39,045 nucleotides of DNA, from positions 1 to 39,045 of the forward strand of contig NZ_JADEYH010000038.1 of the NCBI RefSeq assembly GCF_017114865.1. Direction: 5' to 3'. Positions 24,613 to 33,260 of this stretch are shown here, in pieces. Both the position numbers and the translations under genes were made by a program. Every line of letters begins with the position of its first letter. The first letter of the stretch is position 1. This DNA comes from Streptomyces verrucosisporus. Lineage in GTDB: Bacteria > Actinomycetota > Actinomycetes > Streptomycetales > Streptomycetaceae. The notes beneath the pieces are model-generated. The model did not search any database and was not told the DNA's origin. It saw nothing but the letters and a program-made list of their open reading frames with translations.

Positions 24613-25889
24613 GGGTCTGCTTCGTCTCGCGGCGCTACTGGCCGACCGTGTCGGGCATGAGCGCCTACGCGGAGAACCTGCTGCGGTCCCTGACGGCCGC
24701 GGGGCACGAGGTCACCCTGGTGTCCCAGTACCGCGGCGACCGGCAGGGACGCGCCGTCTACGGCGGCGGCCCTCCCCCGCCCGAACGGGTCCCTCGGGGT
24801 GTGCGCCTGGTGGCGCTGGAATCCTTGGGCGAGCAGGCCGTCGCCGACGGGCGGCCCGCCGACTTCGAGGCCGATGTCACCGCACTGCGCGACGCGATCG
24901 CCGGCCTGCACGCGCGCGAGCCGCTGGACGTGCTCCACGCCCAGTACGGATACCCGCCGGGGCTGGCCGCGGTGGAGGCGTCGCAACGGCTGGGTGTTCC
25001 GTCCGTGGTCTCCATTCAGGGCGGCGACGGGCACTGGGTCGGCACCTGCTGCGCCACGCATCGCGCAGCGGTCCGGCGGGTCCTGCGGGACGCCCCCGCC
25101 CTGCTGATCGGCTCGGCCTCCTTCGCGGCCGAAGTCGCGGCCCGCCACCGGGTACCGGTCGAGCGCTTCACGGTGGTCCCCGGAGCCACCGACACCGAGC
25201 TGTTCCGGCCCCGGCCGAGCCGGCGGCCGGGAGCGGTCGGCGACCCGCCGACGCTCCTCTACCACGGTCGGATCGACGTCCGCAAAGGCGTGTTGGACCT
25301 GCTGGAAGCGGTGCGGCTGCTCCTGGCCGAGGGCAGGCGACTGCGGCTGCTGGTCTCCGGCGCCGGCCCCGACCTGGACCGGCTGGCCCGCCGGGCGCGG
25401 CGAGCGGACCTGGCCGACGCGGTGGAGGTGCTGGGCCCCACCGGCTATCACGATGCTCCCGCCGTCTACCGCCGAGGGGACGTCTTCGTCAGCCCCACCT
25501 GGGCCGAGGGGTTCTCCAACACCATTCTGGAGGCGATGGCCTGCGGGCTCGCGGTGGTCTCCACCAGCGTGGTCGGGGTGGTGGACTGCGTGCAGGACGG
25601 CGTCAACGGCCTGCTGGCGCCGCCGCGCGACCCCGGCGCGCTGGCCGGGGTGGTCGGGCGGGTGCTCGACGACGCGCAACTGCGGCACCGCATCGCGCGT
25701 ACGGCGCTGGAGCAGGTGCGGTCCCGGTGGTCGTGGCCGGTGGCCGCCGGGCGCATCGGTACCGCGTACGAGGAGGTGCGCGCCACGTGGTCCGCCGGGG
25801 ACCGGCCCGGAAGGGCTCCGGGCGGCGGGACCGCCGGATCCGTCGTGGACCTGTCCTGCCGGTTCCGCCGCGCCCCGCACCTGCTGTGA
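24609..25889 (+). CDS. GT4-family glycosyltransferase (MshA-like fold)
   Basis: A 426-residue GT-B enzyme, ATGA-coupled. The N-terminal domain has RRYWPTVSGMSAYAENLLRSL, the glycine-containing acceptor loop of GT4 enzymes. The C-terminal donor domain has LYHGRIDVRKGVLDLLEA and the nucleotide-sugar motif SPTWAEGFSNTILEAMACG, with the E-x7-E pair. MshA, which transfers GlcNAc from UDP-GlcNAc to inositol phosphate, belongs to this family. With MIPS and PIG-L in the same operon, glycosylation of an inositol derivative is the most economical reading. Donor and acceptor are not visible from sequence. Confidence 0.85.
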   Translation: MRVCFVSRRYWPTVSGMSAYAENLLRSLTAAGHEVTLVSQYRGDRQGRAVYGGGPPPPERVPRGVRLVALESLGEQAVADGRPADFEADVTALRDAIAGLHAREPLDVLHAQYGYPPGLAAVEASQRLGVPSVVSIQGGDGHWVGTCCATHRAAVRRVLRDAPALLIGSASFAAEVAARHRVPVERFTVVPGATDTELFRPRPSRRPGAVGDPPTLLYHGRIDVRKGVLDLLEAVRLLLAEGRRLRLLVSGAGPDLDRLARRARRADLADAVEVLGPTGYHDAPAVYRRGDVFVSPTWAEGFSNTILEAMACGLAVVSTSVVGVVDCVQDGVNGLLAPPRDPGALAGVVGRVLDDAQLRHRIARTALEQVRSRWSWPVAAGRIGTAYEEVRATWSAGDRPGRAPGGGTAGSVVDLSCRFRRAPHLL

Positions 25890-26722
25890 CCGCGCGGACG
25901 CCGGGCACCCGTACGGCCGTGGCCGTCAGCCCGCACCTGGACGACGCGGTCTTCTCCGCCGGAGGCGTCCTGGCCGCCCTGGCCCGGGCGGGCTGGTCGG
26001 TGCGGGTCGTCACCTGCTTCACGGCCTCGGTCGACGACCCGTGCCCCTTCGCGCTGTCCACCCAGCTCGACAAGGGACTGCCCGCGGAGACCGACTACAT
26101 GGCCCTGCGCCGCGCGGAGGACACCGCCGCCCAGCGGATGCTGGGCGTGCTGCCCCCGGTGCACCTGCCGCTGCCCGAGGCACCGCACCGTGGATACGGC
26201 AGCGCGCCGGAACTCTTCACCTCTCCTCGCGCCGACGACACGGTCGGCGCGGAACTGGAGTCGCTGATCCGCCCTTGCCTGGCAGCGGCGGACCTCGTCC
26301 TGGCCCCGCAGGGGATCGGCGGCCACGTCGACCACCTGATCACGGTCCGGGCGGTCGCCGCCATCGTACCGCCCTCGCGCACCTGCTGGTGGCGCGACGT
26401 CCCCTACGTGGTTCGCGCGCCGTACGCCGAGGGCGGGTCTCCTCCCGGCCGGTCCGCAGACACGGCCGAGGTGACGGTGGACATCGGCACCGTGCTGACG
26501 CGCAAGATCGCCGCAGCCGCCTGCTACACCTCCCAGTTGGGGTTCCAGTTCGGCGGCGTCGAGCGGGTCGGCGGGGCGCTGTCCGCCGTGGCCCGGACCG
26601 AGGCCCGCCGCACCGGTACCCGGTGTGGTCACGGTGAGGCCCTGAGGGCCGGAAGCCGGGCCCGGCTCCTCCTGGACACGCTCCTCCCGGAGCGCCCCGG
26701 GAAGAGCCGGCACGCACGGTGA
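25886..26722 (+). CDS. PIG-L/LmbE-family zinc deacetylase
   Basis: A 278-residue protein, GTGA-coupled, last gene of the operon. The metal motif SPHLDDAVFSAGG (variant of AHPDDE) is N-terminal and the distal ligand lies in GGHVDHLITVRAV. Family members remove N-acetyl groups from GlcNAc glycosides (MshB in mycothiol, PIG-L in GPI anchors) or cleave related amides. It would convert a GlcNAc-inositol-type product to the free amine. The frame upstream of 25886 is a shadow of the glycosyltransferase gene. Confidence 0.86.
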   Translation: MTARTPGTRTAVAVSPHLDDAVFSAGGVLAALARAGWSVRVVTCFTASVDDPCPFALSTQLDKGLPAETDYMALRRAEDTAAQRMLGVLPPVHLPLPEAPHRGYGSAPELFTSPRADDTVGAELESLIRPCLAAADLVLAPQGIGGHVDHLITVRAVAAIVPPSRTCWWRDVPYVVRAPYAEGGSPPGRSADTAEVTVDIGTVLTRKIAAAACYTSQLGFQFGGVERVGGALSAVARTEARRTGTRCGHGEALRAGSRARLLLDTLLPERPGKSRHAR

Positions 26723-26729
26723 CCTCCTG

Positions 26730-26924
26730 GTGCTCCAGCCGGAAGTCGGAGTTGACCATCGCGGCCGGCCGAAGCGCTGTCCCCGACTGCGTTTGACCGG
26801 TCCTTTGTCGTCCTGCGCTCAGGGGGGTGGTGGCCCGTGGGCGGAGGAGCGGCAGGACCAGGCCCTGCTCACGCTGGTACGTCTGCGCACCAACGCTCCG
26901 CCGGCCGAGGTCGCCACCGGATAA
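26730..26924 (+). pseudogene. IS5-like transposase N-terminal remnant
   Basis: A 64-codon frame ends with EERQDQALLTLVRLRTNAPP, then AEVATG and a stop. This matches the helix-turn-helix leader of IS5-type transposases (RxALLxLVxLRtN...ELAxxFGVS), but the protein stops before the helix and the DDE domain is absent. It starts 8 bp after the deacetylase gene. The next 200 bp up to the convergent gene at 27136 hold nothing I can name. Confidence 0.5.
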
Positions 26925-27135
26925 CGTTTTGCAGTCCCCGTGGTGACGACCGAGTCGCGGCCTGAGGTGAGCCGGACTCCGGCTCGTTCCTGTGAGATCG
27001 ACGGGTCCTCCCCGGTGAACCCGTCCGCGTATGGGGCGCGTTCGCATCGACGTCGCCGGTAGGAATCCGGAGGCACGCCGCCGGGCCCCGGAAGGAGAGA
27101 GGCACTGGCTCATGCTTCGGCGGGCGGCGGTGTTG

Positions 27136-28146
27136 TCAGGACCGACGGTCGCCACCGAAAGCGGCGTCGAAGGAGGCGGTGGGGGGCTCGAAGTCGAAGC
27201 GTTTGAGCGCACGCAGGGCTTCGGGAGCGCCTTGGAGGCGGCTCATCCCCGGGTCCTCCCACTCAACGGAGACGGGACCGTCGTACCCGATGGAGGACAG
27301 CATGCGGAAGACGTCCTCCCATGGAACGTCCCCGTGCCCGGCCGAGACGAAGTCCCAGCCCCGGCGCGGGTCGCCCCAGGGCAGGTGGGAACCGAGCCGT
27401 CCGTTGCGTCCGTCCAGCCGTTTACGCGCCTCCTTGCAGTCCACATGGTAGATCCGGTCGCGGAAGTCGTAGAGGAACCCGACGGGGTCGAGGTCCTGCC
27501 AGACGAAGTGGCTCGGGTCGAAGTTGAGCCCGAAGGCGGGCCGGTGGTCCACGGCCTCCAGCGCCCGGTGCGTCGTCCAGTAGTCGTAGGCGATCTCACC
27601 GGGGTGGACCTCGTGGGCGAACCGCACGCCTTCGGCGTCGAAGACGTCGAGGATCGGCCCCCACCGTTCGGCGAAGTCGGCGTATCCGCGCTCCACCATC
27701 TCCGGCAGCACAGGGGGGAACATCGCCACGAGGTGCCAGATCTGGGAACCGGTGAACCCGATGACGGTGTCCACGCCGAGGGCGGCGGCGGCCCTGGCCG
27801 TGTCGGCCATCTCGGCCGCGGCCCGGCGCCTGACGCCCTCGGGGTCGCCGTCGCCCCAGATACGGCCCGGAAGTATCGCCTGGTGGCGTTCGTCGATGAG
27901 CCGGTCGCACACGGCCTGGCCGACCAGATGGTTGGAGACGGCCCAGCATCTCAGTCCATAGCGGGCGAGGAGTTCCCTGCGGCCCCGGACGTAGTCCTGG
28001 TCCTCCAGTGCCCGGTCGACCTCGAAGTGGTCTCCCCAGCAGGCGAGTTCGAGTCCGTCGTAACCGAAGTCCCGGGCAAGGCCGCAGACCTCTTCCAGGG
28101 GGAGGTCGGCCCACTGGCCGGTGAACAAGGTGAAGGGACGTGGCAT
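27136..28146 (-). CDS. Sugar phosphate isomerase/epimerase (TIM barrel), catabolic operon
   Basis: A 336-residue xylose-isomerase-like TIM-barrel protein, last gene of the ROK/ABC operon. Expected metal ligands are visible: E in FAHEVHPGEIAYD, D and H in LNFDPSHFVWQD, H and D in YHVDCKEA and E in VSVEWEDPG. Partners of this type next to a Gfo/Idh dehydrogenase often process 3-keto-sugars or inososes after import. It is longer than and different from the TIM-barrel enzymes at 2518 and 23686. Its 3' end converges with the nine-gene operon. Confidence 0.85.
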   Translation of the reverse strand: MPRPFTLFTGQWADLPLEEVCGLARDFGYDGLELACWGDHFEVDRALEDQDYVRGRRELLARYGLRCWAVSNHLVGQAVCDRLIDERHQAILPGRIWGDGDPEGVRRRAAAEMADTARAAAALGVDTVIGFTGSQIWHLVAMFPPVLPEMVERGYADFAERWGPILDVFDAEGVRFAHEVHPGEIAYDYWTTHRALEAVDHRPAFGLNFDPSHFVWQDLDPVGFLYDFRDRIYHVDCKEARKRLDGRNGRLGSHLPWGDPRRGWDFVSAGHGDVPWEDVFRMLSSIGYDGPVSVEWEDPGMSRLQGAPEALRALKRFDFEPPTASFDAAFGGDRRS

Positions 28147-28166
28147 TGTCGCGTGTCTCCTTGCCG

Positions 28167-29366
28167 TCAGAAGGGCACGGGGGTGTAGCTCGCGTTCTTC
28201 GCCGCGCTCTCCTCAACCGCGGCCAGCACCCGCTGGACCTGCAGTCCTTCGGTGAACGACGGTGCGGGGTCGGTGCCGGTGGCGATCGCGTGCACGAGAT
28301 CGTGGGCCTGGTGGGTGAAGGTGTGCTCGTAGCCCAGGGCGTGGCCGGGGGGCCACCACGCCTTCAGGTACGGGTGCTCGGGTTCGGTGACCAGGACGCG
28401 CCGGAAACCCGCCGTCGTGGCCGGCTCGGTGTGGTCGTGGAACGACAGTTCGTTGAGGCGTTCGAGGTCGAAGGCAAGCGATCCCAGCTCGCCGTTGATC
28501 TCCACGCGCAGCGCGTTCTTGCGGCCCGCCGCCACCCGGGAGACCTCGAAGCTCGCGAGGGCGCCCGAGGCGAGCCGGCCGGTGAACAGGGCCGCGTCGT
28601 CCACGGTCACCGGTCCCCTGGCCCGCGGCCCGTCGTCCCTCGTGAGCGTCGCGGCAACCAGGGGCCGCTCGGAGACGAACGTCTCGGTGAGGGCCGACAC
28701 ACCGGCCAGCGGCTCCGCGGACAGGTACTGGGCCAGATCCACCGCGTGCGCGCCCAAGTCGCCCAGCGCGCCGGAACCGGCCTTCTCGCGCGAGAGGCGC
28801 CAGGTCAGCGGGAACTCAGGGTCGACGAGCCAGTCCTGGAGGTAAGTGACCCGGATATGGCGCAGCGCTCCGAGGCGGCCCCCGGCGATCAGGCGGCGGG
28901 CTTGGGCGATGGCCGGTACCCGACGGTAGTTGAAGCCCACCATCGCCACCTGGCCACGCCGGCTCGCCGCCCGCGCGGCCTCCACCATGGCCTCCGCCTC
29001 CGGCACGGAGTTCGCCAACGGCTTCTCGCACAGCACATGCTTACCCGCCTCCAGCGCCGCGATGGCGATCTCGGCGTGGCTGTCTCCCGGTGTGCAGATG
29101 TCGACCAGGTCGACGTCGTCACTGTCCACGACGGCACGCCAGTCGATTACGGCGGCGGCCCAGCCCTGCTGCCGGGCCGCCGCTCCGACCGCCGCTTCGT
29201 CACGGCCCGAGATCATCGCGAGCCGGGGACGCAGTGGGAGCGGGAACATGTGCCCCGCCGTCCGCCACGCCTGCGAGTGGGCGACGCCCATGAACGCGTA
29301 GCCGACCATGCCGATACCCAGGTCCGGCCTGGGCTCGCCGTACTCTCTGCGATCACTGTGTTCCAT
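28167..29366 (-). CDS. Gfo/Idh/MocA-family dehydrogenase (inositol dehydrogenase-like)
   Basis: A 399-residue protein with N-terminal GMVGYAFMGVAHSQAW, the VLCEKPLA signature and GDLGAHAVDLAQYL. It lies 20 bp upstream of the isomerase and 34 bp downstream of the binding-protein gene, in a sugar-uptake operon. Such enzymes oxidise an imported cyclitol or sugar to its keto form with NAD(P). myo-Inositol is one candidate, but levoglucosan or a glycoside would fit equally well. Confidence 0.85.
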   Translation of the reverse strand: MEHSDRREYGEPRPDLGIGMVGYAFMGVAHSQAWRTAGHMFPLPLRPRLAMISGRDEAAVGAAARQQGWAAAVIDWRAVVDSDDVDLVDICTPGDSHAEIAIAALEAGKHVLCEKPLANSVPEAEAMVEAARAASRRGQVAMVGFNYRRVPAIAQARRLIAGGRLGALRHIRVTYLQDWLVDPEFPLTWRLSREKAGSGALGDLGAHAVDLAQYLSAEPLAGVSALTETFVSERPLVAATLTRDDGPRARGPVTVDDAALFTGRLASGALASFEVSRVAAGRKNALRVEINGELGSLAFDLERLNELSFHDHTEPATTAGFRRVLVTEPEHPYLKAWWPPGHALGYEHTFTHQAHDLVHAIATGTDPAPSFTEGLQVQRVLAAVEESAAKNASYTPVPF

Positions 29367-29400
29367 CAGATGTGCTCCTGGTTGGCTGGGGGGGAAGGAC

Positions 29401-30440
29401 TCAGACGAAGCCGGTGGGCAGGTAGTCCTCCACGTTGTCCTTGGTGACGATCGCCGAGTAGAGCGTCAGGGACGAGGGGATCTCCAGCTCGGCCAGGCCG
29501 CTGACGCCCTTGCCCTGCCCGAGGGCACGGGCGAGGGCGATCGCGGAGGCCGCCATGGTCGGCGGGTAGAGCACGGTGGCCTTGAGCACGCTGTCGTCGG
29601 ACTGGATCGCTTCCATGGCCGACTTCGATCCCGCGCCGCCGACCATCACGAACTCGTCCCGGCCGGCCTGCTCGATGGCTCGCAGCGCGCCCACGCCCTG
29701 GTCGTCATCGTGGTTCCACAGAGCATCGAAATCCTTTTGGGCCTGCAGTAGTTGGGCCATCTTGGCCTGGCCGGACTCGACGGTGAACTCGGCTGCCTGG
29801 CGGGCGACCTTGGTGATGTTCGGGTAGTTGCTGAGCGCGTCGTCGAAACCCTGGGTGCGCTGCTTGGTGAGCTCCAGGGTGTCGAGCCCGGCGAGTTCGA
29901 CGACCCTGGCGTCCGCGACATCCTTCAGTCGCTCGCCGATGTACCGGCCCGCGTTGAGGCCCATTCCGTAGTTGTCTCCGCCGATCCAGCACCGGTAGGC
30001 CTGGGGGAGTTGAATATCCGGTCCAGATTGACGACGGGGATGCCCGCACGCATCGCCTCAAGGCCGGTCTGGGTGAGCGCCTTGCCGTCGGCCGGCAGGA
30101 TCACGAGCACGTCGACCTTCTTGTTGATCAGTGTCGTGATCTGGCCGATCTGTGTCGCCGTGTCGTTGGACCCCTCGGTGATCTCCAGCGTCACGTCCCC
30201 GTACTGCCCGGCCCGCCGGGTGGCGTTCTCGTTGATGGCGTTCAGCCAGCCGTGGTCGGCCTGCGGGCCGGCGAACCCGATGGTGACCGGCTTGCCGGGC
30301 TTGTCCGCGGTCTCCGGTGCCGTGGCAGCGGACTCATCGCTGGAGGAGGCGTTGCTCGTGCAGCCGGTGACGAGGGCACCGGCACCGATCGCCGCGCCGA
30401 ACAGCACTCTTCTGCGGCTGGTGAGGATTTCTTCAGGCAT
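29401..30440 (-). pseudogene. Sugar ABC transporter substrate-binding lipoprotein, frameshifted
   Basis: The N-terminal part (from ATG 30440) has a twin-Arg/lipoprotein signal (SRRRVLFG...LVTGC) and the start of an RbsB-like periplasmic-binding fold (VTIGFAGPQADHGWLNAINE...LVILPADGKALT...GIPVVNLDRIFNSP). The frame then reads through to an early stop. The remaining two thirds (RYIGERLKD...WNHDDDQGVGALRAIEQ...YSAIVTKDNVEDYLPTGF) continue in another frame to 29401. The break coincides with a five-G run at 30003-30007; one extra base restores an uninterrupted protein of about 345 residues reading FNSPQAYRCWIGGDNYG. Either the strain lost its binding protein or this is a homopolymer sequencing error. 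The ligand is probably a sugar or cyclitol. Confidence 0.85.
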
Positions 30441-30508
30441 GCTGAGTCAGCCCTTCTCAGATGTGGTGCGGGGAGGGGGGAGGACCAGGGGCGGGGGCGG
30501 GTACCTGG

Positions 30509-31576
30509 TCACCCTCCGCCGGTGCGGCGGAGGGTGCGGTGTTGGAGGAGGACGGCGGCGACGATGATCGCGCCCTTGGCGATCTGCTGGACGTCGCTCT
30601 GCAGGTTGTTGAGCGCGAAGATGTTGGTGATCGTGGTGAAGATCAATACGCCCAGCACGGAACCGACGATCGTGCCGCGCCCGCCGGTCAGCAGGGTGCC
30701 ACCGATGATCACGGCCGCGATGGCGTCGAGTTCGTACAGGTTGCCGTTGGTGTTCTGTCCAGAACCTGACAATATGATCAACAGGAAGGCCGCGATGCCG
30801 CAGCACAGACCCGAGAGTACGTACAGGTGGAGACGCTGGCGTCGGATGTCGATCCCGGCCAGCCGGGCGGCCTCGGCGTTCCCGCCGACCGCGAGCGTGC
30901 GGCGGCCGAAGGTCGTGCGGTTCAGGAGCAGCCAGCCGAGCGCGGTCACCGCACCGAAGACGAGCACCAGGGGAGGTATACCGAGCACATAGGCGCCGGG
31001 GGTGCCCATGTCCAGGACGGCGTCCACCGTGACGATCTGGGTGCGGCCGTCGGTGATCTGAAGTGCCAGCCCGCGTGCGGAGGCGAGCATCGCCAGCGTG
31101 GCGATGAAGGGAACCATGCCGCCGTACGCGACGAGGACGCCGTTGACCAGGCCGCATCCGACACCGACGACAACAGCGGTGAACAGGATTCCGGTGAAGC
31201 CGTACTCCTGTGTCGCGACGGTGGTCGCCCAGACCGAGGCCAGGGCGACGATCGCGCCCACCGAGAGATCGATGCCGCCGCCGGCGATGACGAACGTCAT
31301 CCCGACGGTCACCACTCCGATGATCGACGCCTGCGTCAGCACCAGTTGCAGGTTCGAGCCCGCCAGGAAGGTGTCGGGCTCGGTGACCCCGCCGACGGCG
31401 ACGAGGATCGCCAGCACGCCGAGCAGGGAGAGGTTGCGGACGTCCGCCTGCCGGCCGAGACGAGCCAGCGGGCCCGGCGGCCTGCCGCCCGCGGGCCCAC
31501 CGCGGACCGGACGCTTGCCACGACTGGCCGGTCGGGGTACCGCCCGCTGCGGAGAGGAGACTGGCCGCTGTGTCAC
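30509..31576 (-). CDS. Sugar ABC transporter permease (RbsC-like)
   Basis: A 355-residue membrane protein with a basic, Pro-rich N-terminal tail (about 45 residues) and about 8-10 hydrophobic segments. The segment VGMTFVIAGGGIDLSVGAIVAL and the loop GGNAEAARLAGIDIRR are typical of the ribose/xylose/inositol permease family (BPD_transp_2). A GTG start overlaps the ATPase stop as GTGA (31573-31576). A single permease gene implies a homodimeric channel, as in RbsABC. Confidence 0.9.
   Translation of the reverse strand: MTQRPVSSPQRAVPRPASRGKRPVRGGPAGGRPPGPLARLGRQADVRNLSLLGVLAILVAVGGVTEPDTFLAGSNLQLVLTQASIIGVVTVGMTFVIAGGGIDLSVGAIVALASVWATTVATQEYGFTGILFTAVVVGVGCGLVNGVLVAYGGMVPFIATLAMLASARGLALQITDGRTQIVTVDAVLDMGTPGAYVLGIPPLVLVFGAVTALGWLLLNRTTFGRRTLAVGGNAEAARLAGIDIRRQRLHLYVLSGLCCGIAAFLLIILSGSGQNTNGNLYELDAIAAVIIGGTLLTGGRGTIVGSVLGVLIFTTITNIFALNNLQSDVQQIAKGAIIVAAVLLQHRTLRRTGGG
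30510..30536 (-). terminator. Hairpin at the permease/binding-protein junction
   Basis: A perfect 11-bp stem (CACCCTCCGCC, 30510-30520, with 30526-30536) and 5-nt loop overlap the last codons and stop of the permease gene. Between permease and binding protein it may attenuate read-through or stabilise an mRNA end, not stop transcription fully. Confidence 0.45.
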
Positions 31577-33150
31577 GAAGGCTCCGTTCCAGGAGGCGTG
31601 GTGTCGGCATGGGCTGCCATCAACAGGTCGAGAACGCGGTTTTCGTCGAGGTCCGGGGCCGGTGCGGCGTCGACCACCCGGCCCTCGCGCAGCACCAGGA
31701 CACGATCGGCGAGGCCGAGGACCTCGGGAAGCTCGCTGGAGACGAGGAGAACGGCCAGACCCGCGTCGGCGAGCCGCCTGATCACGCCGTAGAGTTCCGC
31801 ACGCGCTCCCACGTCGACGCCCCGGGTCGGCTCGTCGAGCAGGAGGACGCGGCAGTCCCGCAGCAACCAGCGTGCGAGGACCGCCTTCTGCTGGTTGCCG
31901 CCCGAAAGCGTGCGTATGAGCACATCCGGGTCGTCGGGACGCAGGGACAGCTCCCGGGTGACGGCCTTCGTCGCGACGCGCTCGCCGCGCCGGTCCGACC
32001 AGCCCAGCCGCGCGAAGCGCGAGAGGGTGGAAACCGACACGTTGCGGGTGACGGATTCGAGCTGGAACAGCCCCTGAGCCTTGCGTTCCTCGGGAGCCAG
32101 GCCCAGTCCCGCCGCCACGGCCGAGCGTACGCTGCCGGGACGCAGCCGCCGGCCGTCGACGCTCACCTCCCCGGCGCTGGGGCGGCGCGCCCCGTAGATG
32201 GTTTCCAGGATCTCCGAGCGACCGGAACCGACCAGGCCGGCGAGGCCGGCGAGGCCGACGATCTCACCCGCGCGCAACTCGAGGTCGAGCGGCGCGAACT
32301 CCCCCTCCCGGGCCAGGCCACGCGTCCGCAGGACGGTCGGCGCGCTCTGCCGAGGTGCGGACCGGCCGGGGAAGACGTGCTCGATCTCACGCCCGGTCAT
32401 CAGAGCGATGATCTCCCGGTCCGGGGTCTCCTCCACCGCAAGCCCCCCGGCGACGGACCGGCCGTTCTTGAGGACCGTGACCCGGTCCCCGATGCGCCGG
32501 ATCTCCTCAAGACGGTGCGAGATGTATACCACCGCCACTCCGTCGGCCGTCAGTTCGCGGACGATGCGGAAAAGGTTCTCCGTCTCGTCGGGGTCGAGCG
32601 CCGCGGAGGGCTCGTCCATGACGATGAGCCGCACGTCGTGGGAGAGCGCCCGGGCCATCGAGACGATCTGCCGCTGCGCGGCCGGCAACTCCCCCACGGC
32701 CCGGCTCGCATCGATCTCCTCATGCCCGAGCCGCCGCAGCAGTTCCGCCGCCGCGACACGGGTGTCACGGCGGCGGATCACAAACCCGGCGGCCGTCCGC
32801 TCATGGCCCAGGAAGACGTTCTCGGCGACGGACAACCCCTCCACCAGATCCAACTCCTGGTAGATCGTGGCGATGCCGAGCCGCATCGCGGCGATGGGTG
32901 ATCTCAGCACGACCTCCTCGCCGCGCCAGATGACCGTGCCCGAGTCGGGGCGGTGAGCGCCGGCGAGCACCTTGATCAGGGTGGACTTGCCCGCTCCGTT
33001 CTGCCCCAGCAGGCAGTGCACTTCGCCCGCCTGCACCTGGAGAGTGACGCCGTCCAGGGCTCGCACCCCGGGGAAGGCCTTGATGATGTCCGACATCGTG
33101 AGCAGAGGTGATCGGACCGTGTCGCCGGCCCGGTGAGAGGGAACAGACAT
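31573..33150 (-). CDS. Sugar ABC transporter ATP-binding protein (RbsA-like, two ATPase domains)
   Basis: A tandem ATPase of about 525 residues. Domain 1 has Walker A LGQNGAGKSTLIK, the RbsA-type signature LPAAQRQIVSMARAL and Walker B LIVMDEPSAALD. Domain 2 has the modified Walker A expected for this family (LAGLVGSGRSEILE), LSGGNQQKAVLARWL and LLLDEPTRGVDVG. The frame extends to an ATG at 33183; I chose the ATG at 33150 (MSVPSHRAG), though neither has a strong ribosome-binding site and a start near the domain (LLTMSDIIKAF) is also possible. It energises import with the permease to which it is coupled. Confidence 0.9.
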   Translation of the reverse strand: MSVPSHRAGDTVRSPLLTMSDIIKAFPGVRALDGVTLQVQAGEVHCLLGQNGAGKSTLIKVLAGAHRPDSGTVIWRGEEVVLRSPIAAMRLGIATIYQELDLVEGLSVAENVFLGHERTAAGFVIRRRDTRVAAAELLRRLGHEEIDASRAVGELPAAQRQIVSMARALSHDVRLIVMDEPSAALDPDETENLFRIVRELTADGVAVVYISHRLEEIRRIGDRVTVLKNGRSVAGGLAVEETPDREIIALMTGREIEHVFPGRSAPRQSAPTVLRTRGLAREGEFAPLDLELRAGEIVGLAGLAGLVGSGRSEILETIYGARRPSAGEVSVDGRRLRPGSVRSAVAAGLGLAPEERKAQGLFQLESVTRNVSVSTLSRFARLGWSDRRGERVATKAVTRELSLRPDDPDVLIRTLSGGNQQKAVLARWLLRDCRVLLLDEPTRGVDVGARAELYGVIRRLADAGLAVLLVSSELPEVLGLADRVLVLREGRVVDAAPAPDLDENRVLDLLMAAHADTTPPGTEPS

Positions 33151-33260
33151 AGGCACCACGAGGAATCCCAACGGAAAGGGCATGCCGGCCCCGCCCGGGT
33201 TCCTGACGCTGGGGACTGGGGCTGGGGCCGAGGACGGGCGGGAGAGTCGAGTCGCGGAGG

